64,000 nt of DNA from positions 1 through 64,000 of the forward strand of contig CAIJRD010000015.1 of assembly GCA_903822975.1 (NCBI GenBank), in the 5' to 3' direction. The position numbers and the translations under genes were made by a program. Under the pieces are notes generated by a model. The model worked only from the letters and a program-made list of their open reading frames with translations, was not told the DNA's origin and did no database searches. Every line of letters starts with the position of its first letter. The stretch's first letter is position 1. Shown piece after piece: positions 29,731-39,229 of this stretch. The stretch comes from an uncultured Sinobacteraceae bacterium (lineage in GTDB: Bacteria; Pseudomonadota; Gammaproteobacteria; Nevskiales; Nevskiaceae).

Positions 29731-32223
29731 ATGACTGCGCTACTGATCACCCTGGCCGCACTCGCTCTGGCTTGGATCCTGGCTTACATCGGCGCGCCGC
29801 TGCTGCTGTGGACTGTGCTCGCGGCGGCGGGAACCGCGGCCTTGCTGTTGACGAAGGCAATCGGAACGGTGGGTGCTGCGATCCTCGGCGTCGTACTGGC
29901 CGTGCTGGTGCTGCTCAATCTGGTCCCGCTGCGGCGGGCGCTGCTGTCCAAACCCTTGCTCGGCGTGTTCCGCAAAGTGCTGCCGGAGATGTCCGATACC
30001 GAGCGCGAGGCGATCGAGGCCGGTGAAACCTGGTGGGAGGGCGAGTTGTTCCGCGGTCGTCCGCAATGGCGCCAGCTGCTCGACTTCAACTACACCGAAC
30101 TGACGGCCGAAGAGCGCCGTTTCCTCGATGTGGAGTGCGAGGAAGTCTGCAAACTGATGGACGACTGGAAGGCCGAATTCGAGGACAAGGATCTGCCGCC
30201 GGCCGTCTGGAAATACATTCGCGAGAAGCGCTTCTTCGCGATGTTGATCGGCAAGGAATTCGGCGGCCTCGGTTTCTCGGCACGCGCGCAGTCGGAAGTG
30301 GTGACCAAGCTGGCAACCAAATCGATCGCACTGGCGGTGACGGTGATGGTGCCGAACTCACTCGGCCCTGGTGAGCTGCTGGTCAAGTACGGTACCGACG
30401 CACAGCGCAAGCAGTGGCTGCCGGGATTGATCGATGGCAGCGAGATTCCCTGCTTCGGCCTCACCGGTCCCGAGGTCGGCTCGGATGCAACCGCGATGCC
30501 GGACACGGGCGTGGTCGAGTATGCCGACTACGAAGGCAGTAAGACGCTGGGCTTGCGGCTCAACTTTTCCAAGCGCTGGATCACGCTCGCGCCGGTTGCC
30601 ACGGTGGTGGGTCTGGCATTCAAGCTGCGCGATCCGCAAGGCCTGCTGAAGCAGCAGATGGGCGAGCACGCGCGTGACGATGGCGACTACGGCATCACCT
30701 GTGCGCTGGTGCCGGCCAAGCATCCGGGTGTGTCGATCGGACGCCGGCACTATCCCGGCTCTGCGTTCATGAATGGTCCGATCTTCGGTCATGAGGTTTT
30801 CATTCCGATCGACTGGATCATCGGTGGCCCGAAGATGGCGGGACACGGCTGGCGCATGCTGGTCGAATGCCTCAGTGCCGGCCGCGGCATTTCGCTGCCG
30901 GCCTTGGCGACTGCAGCCGGTCAGGCGTCGTATCGCATGACCGGCGCGTTCAGCCGTATTCGGCGTCAGTTCAAGGTCGCCGTCGGCAAGTTCGAAGGCG
31001 TGCAGGAGGCGACCGGACGCATCGCCGGCTACACCTACACGCTGGAGGCAATGCGCTTGTTGACCGCATCGGCGGTGGATCACTGCACGCCGTCGGTGGT
31101 GACCGCGCTGGCCAAATACCACATGACCGAGCTGATGCGGAAAGTGGTGATCGACGCAATGGACGTCTTCAGCGGACGCGGCGTGCAGCAGGGCCCACGC
31201 AATCCGCTGGCACAGGCTTACAAGGCGGTGCCGATCGCGATCACCGTCGAAGGCGCCAACATCCTCACGCGCAATCTGATGATCTTCGGCCAGGGTGCAA
31301 TCCGCTGCCACGGCTTTGTGCTCGGCGAAATGGAAGCTGCGCACGGCAACGATCTGCCGAAGTTCGACCAGCTGCTGTTCGGCCACATCGGCTCTGCGAT
31401 CAATCGCGCGGTGCGCGCCTTCACGCTGGGGCTCACCGGTGCTGCACTTGCGCGTAGTCCGAAGCCGGGCGTCACCGCGCCGTACTTCCGGCGTATCGAA
31501 CATCTGAGTGCCTCGCTGTCGTTCCTGGCCGACATGACGATGGGCGCGCTCGGCGGCGAGCTGAAGCGCAAGGAACGTTTATCTGCGCGCCTTGGCGACG
31601 TGCTGAGCCAGCTCTACATCGCGTCCTGCGTGCTGCGCTTCTATATCGCCAACGGCGAGAAGGCGGAGGAGACGATCTACATGCGCTGGGCGGCCGACAA
31701 CGCCTTGGCCGAGGCCGGCAAGGCGCTGGAAGAATTCCTGCGTAACTTCCCGCTGCGCCCGGTCGCGTGGCTGATGCGACTGGTCACGTTGCCGCTGGGC
31801 AACCCGTATCGCACGGTCAGCGATGTTCTGAACGGCGAAGTGGCCGACGACATGCTCGAGCCCAGCGCGCTGCGCGACCGGCTCAGCCATCTGGTCTTCC
31901 GGAATGGCGGCAAGGACGATCCGATCGTGCGCCTAGAGCATGCCTACGCGCTGTTGATCGACGCCGAGGCGCCCTATGTGAAGTACTTCAAGGCGACGTC
32001 GCAGCAGCACCTAGAGGGCGATACCGTCGCCGAGCGCCTTGCCGACGCTGTCGCGCAAAAATTGATCAGCGCCGACGAAGCGCGCCTGGTCGAGGCCTAC
32101 GATGCGGCGCGCTACGACGCGATCCTGACCGACGATTTCAGCAAGGAATACCTTGCCGGTGATTTCAGCGCTGAGCAGCGTGCCGAGGCCGTCGCCTTCG
32201 GTCAGCGGCAACGGGTTGCATGA
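29731..32223 (+). CDS. fadE: Acyl-CoA dehydrogenase, FadE type (N-terminal TM segments)
   Basis: 832-aa ORF with two N-terminal hydrophobic helices; PCFGLTGPEVGSDA; FSGRGVQQGPRNPLAQAYKAVPIAITVEGANILTRNLMIFGQGAIRCH; RBS ggagaggtgg before ATG 29731. Confidence 0.93.
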   Translation: MTALLITLAALALAWILAYIGAPLLLWTVLAAAGTAALLLTKAIGTVGAAILGVVLAVLVLLNLVPLRRALLSKPLLGVFRKVLPEMSDTEREAIEAGETWWEGELFRGRPQWRQLLDFNYTELTAEERRFLDVECEEVCKLMDDWKAEFEDKDLPPAVWKYIREKRFFAMLIGKEFGGLGFSARAQSEVVTKLATKSIALAVTVMVPNSLGPGELLVKYGTDAQRKQWLPGLIDGSEIPCFGLTGPEVGSDATAMPDTGVVEYADYEGSKTLGLRLNFSKRWITLAPVATVVGLAFKLRDPQGLLKQQMGEHARDDGDYGITCALVPAKHPGVSIGRRHYPGSAFMNGPIFGHEVFIPIDWIIGGPKMAGHGWRMLVECLSAGRGISLPALATAAGQASYRMTGAFSRIRRQFKVAVGKFEGVQEATGRIAGYTYTLEAMRLLTASAVDHCTPSVVTALAKYHMTELMRKVVIDAMDVFSGRGVQQGPRNPLAQAYKAVPIAITVEGANILTRNLMIFGQGAIRCHGFVLGEMEAAHGNDLPKFDQLLFGHIGSAINRAVRAFTLGLTGAALARSPKPGVTAPYFRRIEHLSASLSFLADMTMGALGGELKRKERLSARLGDVLSQLYIASCVLRFYIANGEKAEETIYMRWAADNALAEAGKALEEFLRNFPLRPVAWLMRLVTLPLGNPYRTVSDVLNGEVADDMLEPSALRDRLSHLVFRNGGKDDPIVRLEHAYALLIDAEAPYVKYFKATSQQHLEGDTVAERLADAVAQKLISADEARLVEAYDAARYDAILTDDFSKEYLAGDFSAEQRAEAVAFGQRQRVA

Positions 32224-32514
32224 GTGCCGATGCCGGCCTCGGCGATCAAAGTCTGGCGCGATCGGACCCGGATTCGGTGCCCGAGCCGTAGGTGGTCCTA
32301 GGCGGATGTTGCGTTAAGTGCCAGATTCGTCGCCTAAAAGGCAGAAATTGCTATTGGCTAAAACAAACTAATGCGGCAGAATGGCTTTCCGGATCAGAGC
32401 GCGGCACTTAATTGCAGCTGCGCCGACCGGGGGCAAGGTGCGGGAAGCTTGGGACAAAGATACCAAGGCTCAGGGAATTCTAAGGGGAAAGCAGTTGTTG
32501 CAAGCCGTATGTTG

Positions 32515-32540
32515 AAGGCCGCCCAAGGGCGGCCTTTTTT
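32515..32540 (+). terminator. Rho-independent terminator
   Basis: aaggccgcccaagggcggcctttttt. Confidence 0.85.
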
Positions 32541-32660
32541 ATGCGCGTGACCCTCTGCCGTCTGTCCTGCATCAGCCAAATCTTGGAGCGAGCCGCGAGC
32601 CGCGATCTGATTGAGCCGATTCGCGATGCATCATCGCTTCAATTGCGAGGCCGGGCCGGG

Positions 32661-32685
32661 CAGGGACAGGACAGGACAGGACAGG
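32661..32685. repeat. Pentanucleotide microsatellite (ACAGG) about 5 units
   Basis: caggg acagg acagg acagg acagg. Confidence 0.9.
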
Positions 32686-32771
32686 CCTTTCGCGGCAGGC
32701 CCTTCCAGCAGGCCGTTCGGTGCAGACCGGCTCCGCCCCGGAACCAACCGGGCGAAGTGTCGCCGGTTGGA

Positions 32772-34226
32772 TCAGCCGGCGTCGATGAGCTCGCCGTACA
32801 AGTCGAGATAGCGCTGTGCTGAACGCGTCCAGGCGAAATCGCGACGCATACCGGTTACACGCAATTGGGCCGTGATCGTCGGGTCGGCCAGCAATTCCAG
32901 GCCGCGCCGCACACCGTAAGTGACGCCTCCGACATCGGCGTCGTTGAACAGCACGCCCGTGGCACTGCCGTCGGCGAGCGTTGCCGCGGTCGTGTCGACC
33001 ACGGTATCTGCCAACCCGCCGGTGCGATGCACGACCGGTAGCGTGCCGTAGCGCTGGGCATACATCTGGTTGAGTCCGCAAGGCTCGAAGCGCGAGGGCA
33101 TCAGCAGCAGGTCGGCCGCCGCAGTCAGCCGATGCGCCAGGCTCTCGTCGTGCGCGATGTGTACGGCGATGCGGCCTTCAGGCGCGTTGTAGGCCAGGCT
33201 GCGAAACGCGTTCTGCAATTGCGCATCGCCCGCCGCCAGAATCGCGTACTGCGCCGGCAGCGCGAGCAGCGCCTCGCGCGCATTGAGAATCAGGTCCGCG
33301 CCTTTTTGTTCGGCGAGTCGACCGATGAACGCGACCAGCGGAATGTCGGCGTCCACCTCCAGCGCCAGCGCCTGCTGCAGCGCTTCCTTGTTGGCGCGCT
33401 TGCCGGCGGTGACACTGGCGTCGTCGTAGTTGAACGGCAGCAGCTTATCGGTGGCCGGATTCCACAGCTGCTGGTCGATGCCATTCGCAATGCCGTGCAG
33501 AATGCCGGCGCGCTGCCGCAGCACGCCATCGAGTGCGCAGCCGAACGCTGCTGTCTGTATTTCCTCGGCGTAGGTCGGGCTGACCGTGGTGATCGCGTCA
33601 CTGAAGTTGAGCCCGCCCTTCATGAACGAGAAGCCGCCCCAGAACTCCAGGAAGTCCGGTTGCCACCACGCGGCCGGCAGGCCGAGTGCATCGAATTCGC
33701 GTCGACCGAACTGGCCCTGGTAGGCGAGATTGTGAATCGTGAAGACGATGCGCGGTCGTGGCGTCTGCGTGCTGAGTCGTGGCGCAGCGAGTGCCGATTG
33801 CCAATCGTGCAGATTGACGACATCCGGCTTGAAGATGCCGAGCGCACCGCTGGCAATTTGCGCAACCGCTTCGCCGAAACAACCGAAACGCCAGGCGTTG
33901 TCCTCGAATGGGTGGCCGCTCAGATCTTCGTAAGGGTTGCCCGGGCGATCGAACAGCGCCGGAATGTCGACCAGCAGGACCGGCAGACCTTGGTTGCCGG
34001 ACACCAGTTCGCCGCCGAGTACGTTACAGGTCGTGCCGCGCAACTGTAGCGTTCCGAGGATTGTCGTCGGTCCTAATTTTTGCTGCACGCCGCGATACGC
34101 GGGCAAGATCACACGGGCATCGGCACCCAATTTGCGTTGTGCGAATGGCAAAGCACCGAGCACGTCGCCCAGGCCACCGGTTTTGGCCAGCGGGAAACAT
34201 TCGGCGGCGGCGTGCAGAATCTTCAT
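32772..34226 (-). CDS. glgA: Glycogen synthase
   Basis: MKILHAAAECFPLAKTGGLGDVLGALP; VVNLHDWQSAL; MPSRFEPCGLNQMYAQRYGTLPVVHRTGGLADTV. Confidence 0.95.
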   Translation of the reverse strand: MKILHAAAECFPLAKTGGLGDVLGALPFAQRKLGADARVILPAYRGVQQKLGPTTILGTLQLRGTTCNVLGGELVSGNQGLPVLLVDIPALFDRPGNPYEDLSGHPFEDNAWRFGCFGEAVAQIASGALGIFKPDVVNLHDWQSALAAPRLSTQTPRPRIVFTIHNLAYQGQFGRREFDALGLPAAWWQPDFLEFWGGFSFMKGGLNFSDAITTVSPTYAEEIQTAAFGCALDGVLRQRAGILHGIANGIDQQLWNPATDKLLPFNYDDASVTAGKRANKEALQQALALEVDADIPLVAFIGRLAEQKGADLILNAREALLALPAQYAILAAGDAQLQNAFRSLAYNAPEGRIAVHIAHDESLAHRLTAAADLLLMPSRFEPCGLNQMYAQRYGTLPVVHRTGGLADTVVDTTAATLADGSATGVLFNDADVGGVTYGVRRGLELLADPTITAQLRVTGMRRDFAWTRSAQRYLDLYGELIDAG

Positions 34227-34418
34227 GCGGTATGCAGGTTGGATACGAATAACATCATCTTAGGGGAGGAAACTTTTGCATAGTCCGCGGTCGAAGCCTG
34301 CGAGTAGCAATTGCTTGCGCAGATCCGCAAGCCTTCACCCCATCGCTGATTGGACCGGCCATCGTGCCGCGCGCAGACTGCGCAATCATAACGGTGCGCG
34401 CGACGGGAGCCTTTACCG

Positions 34419-35729
34419 ATGAACGCAAAATCCAGCCCGACCCGCTCGGCAAGTCACGACGAGGAGACCCGCATGAGCGGCACCCGCGACACGCGCTTCG
34501 TCAGTCGCCTGACCCGCGAAACCTTGGCGCTGGTGATGGCCGGCGGTCGCGGTTCGCGTCTGATGCAGCTGACTTCCACGCGTGCGAAACCTGCGGTGCC
34601 GTTCGGCGGCAAATTCCGCATCATCGATTTCACGTTGTCGAACTGCATCAACAGCGGAATCCGCCGCGTCGGCGTCCTCACGCAGTACAAAAGCCATTCG
34701 CTGATTCGCCACCTGCAGCAAGGCTGGGGATTCATGCGCGGCCAGTTCGGCGAGTTCGTCGAACTGTTGCCGGCGGAGCAGCGCACCGAAATCGCGTCGT
34801 GGTACGCCGGCACGGCCGATGCGGTTTTTCAGAACATCGAATTCATCCGTCAGCATCAGCCGGCCCAGGTGCTGATCCTCGCGGGTGATCACATCTACAA
34901 GATGGACTACGGCCGCATGCTCGCGCACCACGCGCGAACCGGCGCCAAGGTCACGGTCGGTTGCCTGGAAGTGCCGCTCGACGAAGCGCGCAGCTTCGGC
35001 GTGATGGAGATGAACGAAGACACCCGCATCGTCCGCTTCGATGAAAAGCCTTCGCAGCCGCGACCGATGCCGGGCAAGCCGGATGTGGCACTCGCGAGCA
35101 TGGGCATCTACGTGTTCGATGCGCTGTTCCTGCTCGACTGGTTGACGCGCGACGCGGGTGTCAGCGAATCCAGCCACGACTTCGGCAAGGATGTGGTGCC
35201 CGCCGCGATTCTCGGCGGCGAAGTCTATGCGTACCCGTTCACCGAACTCGACAATCCGCAAAAGCAGGGCTACTGGCGCGACGTCGGAACGGTGGACGCC
35301 TACTGGAAAGCCAATCTCGAATTGATCGGCGTGGTGCCGGAGCTGAATCTGTACGATCAGGACTGGCCGATCTGGACGCACCAGGAGCAAGTGCCGCCCG
35401 CCAAGTTCGTGTTCGACGAACCGCATCGTCGCGGTAACGCGATCGATTCGCTGGTCAGCGGTGGCTGCATCGTTTCTGGCGCGCAGGTGCGCTGCAGCGT
35501 GCTGTTCTCCAATGTGCGCGTCGAGTCCGGTAGCGTGATCGACAACTCGCTGCTGCTGCCGAACGTCAGCGTCGGTCGCGACTGCCGCATTACCAAGGCC
35601 ATCATCGACGAGGACTGCCGCATTCCAGACGGCAGCGTGATCGGCGAAGACCTGGTGCAGGATCGCAAGCTCTATCACGTCAGCGAAGGCGGCGTGACGC
35701 TGGTGACGCGCGAGATGCTGTTGAGCTAG
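34419..35729 (+). CDS. glgC: Glucose-1-phosphate adenylyltransferase (alternative start 34473)
   Basis: [80 protein letters not shown]. Confidence 0.95.
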   Translation: MNAKSSPTRSASHDEETRMSGTRDTRFVSRLTRETLALVMAGGRGSRLMQLTSTRAKPAVPFGGKFRIIDFTLSNCINSGIRRVGVLTQYKSHSLIRHLQQGWGFMRGQFGEFVELLPAEQRTEIASWYAGTADAVFQNIEFIRQHQPAQVLILAGDHIYKMDYGRMLAHHARTGAKVTVGCLEVPLDEARSFGVMEMNEDTRIVRFDEKPSQPRPMPGKPDVALASMGIYVFDALFLLDWLTRDAGVSESSHDFGKDVVPAAILGGEVYAYPFTELDNPQKQGYWRDVGTVDAYWKANLELIGVVPELNLYDQDWPIWTHQEQVPPAKFVFDEPHRRGNAIDSLVSGGCIVSGAQVRCSVLFSNVRVESGSVIDNSLLLPNVSVGRDCRITKAIIDEDCRIPDGSVIGEDLVQDRKLYHVSEGGVTLVTREMLLS

Positions 35730-35898
35730 CGCGGCTGTTGAACTGCGCCGCTGGGAACCATCGGGCGCCACAGGGATCAGACCTTGCAGGGCCGCAAGGT
35801 CCATCTGCGGCAACCGTAGAAACTTCGCCGCTCGTGCGCATCGCCCATCGACGGCTCGCAGCGCACCCAATCGCAATTGCTAGGGAGGCATCGGATCC

Positions 35899-38800
35899 AT
35901 GGTCGGCAGTCGCGCAGCGCGAATCTATTACCTGCATCCGCTGCTCGCGGGCACGCCACCCTGGGACGATCACCTGGATCGCTGTGCCGAGCTGGGCTTC
36001 ACCGATGTACTGATCGCGCCGCCATTCGCCAGCGGTCGCAGCCGCAATGTATTTCTGGTTGCCGACCACGACCGTTGCAACGACGCACTCGGCGGCGCCG
36101 ACGAGGCGAACCAGATGCTCGTCGCGCTCGCTGCGGCCTGCAAATCGCGGCGGCTGTCGCTGTTGCTGGATCTCAATATCGACCGGGTCGCCGCAGACGG
36201 CGTGCTGGCGCGGACGCATCCGGCCTGGTTTCGCGACGATTCGAGGCTCGCGATCGATCCGCGCCGCAGTACGCTGGAGCGCGGTGCTGCGACCTTCCGC
36301 TATGTAAACGATAGCGGATCGCCTTATACCGAGCGTGCCGAACCCGCGGCAGTCGAATGGTGGCAACAGCGCATCGGCAGCTGGATCGACGCGGGTGTTT
36401 CAGGCTTCCGCTGCATCGGGCTGCAACAGACATCACCGGAACTCTGGCAGACCTTGATCACGACGGCACGCAGGCGCGAGCCGACCACGCGCTTCCTGGC
36501 GTGGACCGCCGGCCTGCGGCCCGCGCAATTGGCAGCGCTAGAGGACTGCGGCTTCGATGCGACCTCGTCGTCGGCGGCCTGGTGGGATTATCGCGCCGGC
36601 TGGTTCAGCGACGAATGGCGGCGTCTTGCGCGCATCGCGCCACCGCTGAGTTTTCCGGAAGCGCCGTTCGATCTGCGCATTGTCAGCCATTACGGTGATG
36701 TCGCCATGCGCCAGCGCGCCGCGCGTCGCGCGCTGTGGTTCTGCGCCTCGATTGGTCAGCACTGGATGATGCCGATGGGCTTCGAGTTCGGCGCGCGCGC
36801 AAGCCTCGATGCGAGTCGCGCCAACGCCGAGGACTTCGCCGCGCTCTGCGCGCAGCCGTCGTACGATCTCAGCGCCGATATCGTCGCGGCCAATGCCTAT
36901 CTGGCCGAACAGTCGCCGGCAGCCGGCAGCTTGCTGCGCCTGTCGGCGGCAGACGCGCCGCTCGCCGTCTTCCTGCGCGCCAGCCTGTCCGATCCGCGGG
37001 CATCGACCACCGCGCAGCTGATCGTGGTCAACGCCGATCTCGAGCGTGCGCGCGGACTCGATGCGGGCGATGTATTGCCGTATGCCGGCGGCCGCCTCGG
37101 CTTGCTGTCGACTACTGCGTCGTCGGCCGTCGCCGAACTCGCCGAAGACACCGAGCCGCTGCACCTCGCGGCCGGCGAAACGCGCGTGCTGCTGGCCGAG
37201 CAAACGCCAGCGGTGCTGATGCCGAGTGCCGCGCGCGGCAAGCGTGCCGTTGAGGCAGCACTCCGCGCACCGCGCATCGCCATCGAAAATCTCAATCCCA
37301 GTGTCGATGGGGGTCGGTTTGCATTGCGCCGCATCGCCGGCGAGACCATCGAAGTCGACGTGGACGTCTTCACCGACGGCCACGAAACGATTGCGGCGGC
37401 GCTGCTCTGGCGCCCCTGCGATCAGCGCGACTGGCACGAGGTGCCGTTGCAAGCGCTCGGCAACGATCGCTGGTGTGCGCGCTTCACGCCGACGCGTATC
37501 GGCCGTCACGAATTCACCGTGCTCGCCTGGGACGACCCGTTTGCCTCACTGCAATCCGGTCTTTCGAAGAAGCATCTGGCCGGTATTGATGTCACGCTGG
37601 AACTCGAAGAAGGTCGGCTGTTGTTGCAGCGGATTGCCGAGGCAAGCAGCACTGAAGGCGATGAGGGCGTCGGCGCCATTGCGCGCAAGCTCGCCAAGGC
37701 GAAGGCGCCTGAACGCCTGGAAATACTGCTATCGACCGCCACGGCTGCCGCAGTCGCAGCAGCGCGTTACCGGCCGTTTTCGGTGCAGCAGGAGCCGGCG
37801 ATCGCGTTGGAAGTTGAGCGTACCGCCGCGCGGTTTGCGAGCTGGTACGAACTGTTCCCGCGTTCTCAGACCGACGATGCGCAGCGGCACGGCGGTTTCG
37901 TCGATGTGATCGAGCGTCTGCCCGCAATCCGCGAAATGGGCTTCGACGTGCTGTACTTTCCGCCGATCCATCCGATCGGCAAGACCCATCGAAAGGGTCC
38001 CAACAATACCTTGACCGCCGGCCCCGACGATCCCGGCAGTCCGTATGCGATCGGCAGCCCCGAGGGCGGTCACGATGCGATTCACCCCGCACTCGGTACG
38101 CGCGAAGATTTCCGTGCATTGGTTGCCGCCGCGCGCGTGCAGGGCATCGAGCTGGCGCTCGACTTTGCGATTCAGTGTTCGCCGGATCACCCCTGGCTGG
38201 AGCAGCATCCCGGCTGGTTCTCGTGGCGACCCGATGGCTCTATGAAGTACGCCGAGAACCCGCCGAAAAAATATCAGGACATCGTCAACGTCGATTTCTA
38301 CGCCGACGATGCGAAACCGGATTTGTGGATCGCGCTGCGCGACATCGTGCTCGGCTGGGTCGCCGAAGGCGTCAAGATTTTTCGTGTCGACAATCCGCAT
38401 ACCAAGCCGCTGCCATTTTGGGAATGGTTGATCGCCGACGTGCGCGGCCGTTACCCGGACGTGATGTTCCTGGCAGAAGCCTTCACGCGGCCGGCGATGA
38501 TGTATCGACTCGGCAAGATCGGCTTTTCGCAGAGCTACACCTATTTCACCTGGCGCAATACCAAGCAGGAACTCGGCGAATACCTGACCGAACTCAACAC
38601 GCCGCCGGTTGCCGAGTTCTACCGTCCGCATTTCTTCGTCAACACGCCAGATATCAATCCGGTGTTCCTGCAGAGCGCGGGGCGTGCAGGGTTCCTGATC
38701 CGCGCTGCTCTGGCGACGATGGGGTCGGGCCTTTGGGGCATGTACTCCGGCTTCGAACGCTGCGATGCCACGCCGCTGCCGGGCAAGGAGGAATATCTCG

Positions 38801-39222
38801 ACTCCGAAAAATTCGAGATTCGCCCGCAGACGCTCGAACATTTCAAGCCGGCGCCACACAACATCATCGGCGAGATCGCGCAGCTCAATCGAATCCGTCG
38901 CGAGAATCCGGCGCTGCAAACGCATCTCGGCTTTCAGCTGTACAACGCCTGGAACGATCGCATTCTGTATTTCGGCAAGCGCACGGCCGATCTGCGCAAT
39001 TTTGTCCTGGTCGCGGTCAGTCTCGATCCGCACAACGCGCAGGAAGCGCATTTCGAGTTGCCGCTGTGGGAACTCGGCCTGCCCGACGATGCCTCTATCG
39101 AGGGCGAAGATTTGATGAACGGCCACCGCTGGTGGTGGCACGGTAAAACCCAATTCATGCGTATAGAGCCGTGGAGTCTGCCTTTCGGCATCTGGCGGCT
39201 GCGCGTACCGCAACAAGGATGA
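35899..39222 (+). CDS. glgE: Maltose-1-phosphate maltosyltransferase GlgE with N-terminal GH13-like extension
   Basis: C-terminal half: GFDVLYFPPIHPIGKTHRKGPNNTLTAGPDDPGSPYAIGSPEGGHDAIHPALGT, VKIFRVDNPHTKPLPFWEWLI, FLAEAFTRPAMMYRLGKIGFSQSYTYFTWRNTKQEL; first ~440 aa resemble a second GH13 barrel. Confidence 0.92.
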   Translation: MVGSRAARIYYLHPLLAGTPPWDDHLDRCAELGFTDVLIAPPFASGRSRNVFLVADHDRCNDALGGADEANQMLVALAAACKSRRLSLLLDLNIDRVAADGVLARTHPAWFRDDSRLAIDPRRSTLERGAATFRYVNDSGSPYTERAEPAAVEWWQQRIGSWIDAGVSGFRCIGLQQTSPELWQTLITTARRREPTTRFLAWTAGLRPAQLAALEDCGFDATSSSAAWWDYRAGWFSDEWRRLARIAPPLSFPEAPFDLRIVSHYGDVAMRQRAARRALWFCASIGQHWMMPMGFEFGARASLDASRANAEDFAALCAQPSYDLSADIVAANAYLAEQSPAAGSLLRLSAADAPLAVFLRASLSDPRASTTAQLIVVNADLERARGLDAGDVLPYAGGRLGLLSTTASSAVAELAEDTEPLHLAAGETRVLLAEQTPAVLMPSAARGKRAVEAALRAPRIAIENLNPSVDGGRFALRRIAGETIEVDVDVFTDGHETIAAALLWRPCDQRDWHEVPLQALGNDRWCARFTPTRIGRHEFTVLAWDDPFASLQSGLSKKHLAGIDVTLELEEGRLLLQRIAEASSTEGDEGVGAIARKLAKAKAPERLEILLSTATAAAVAAARYRPFSVQQEPAIALEVERTAARFASWYELFPRSQTDDAQRHGGFVDVIERLPAIREMGFDVLYFPPIHPIGKTHRKGPNNTLTAGPDDPGSPYAIGSPEGGHDAIHPALGTREDFRALVAAARVQGIELALDFAIQCSPDHPWLEQHPGWFSWRPDGSMKYAENPPKKYQDIVNVDFYADDAKPDLWIALRDIVLGWVAEGVKIFRVDNPHTKPLPFWEWLIADVRGRYPDVMFLAEAFTRPAMMYRLGKIGFSQSYTYFTWRNTKQELGEYLTELNTPPVAEFYRPHFFVNTPDINPVFLQSAGRAGFLIRAALATMGSGLWGMYSGFERCDATPLPGKEEYLDSEKFEIRPQTLEHFKPAPHNIIGEIAQLNRIRRENPALQTHLGFQLYNAWNDRILYFGKRTADLRNFVLVAVSLDPHNAQEAHFELPLWELGLPDDASIEGEDLMNGHRWWWHGKTQFMRIEPWSLPFGIWRLRVPQQG

Positions 39223-39229
39223 ACCTCGC

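Noticed and set aside
34413-35876. Long antisense ORF (487 aa) opposite glgC
   Set aside because: Composition-driven shadow ORF in GC-rich coding DNA; the sense frame is unambiguous GlgC.
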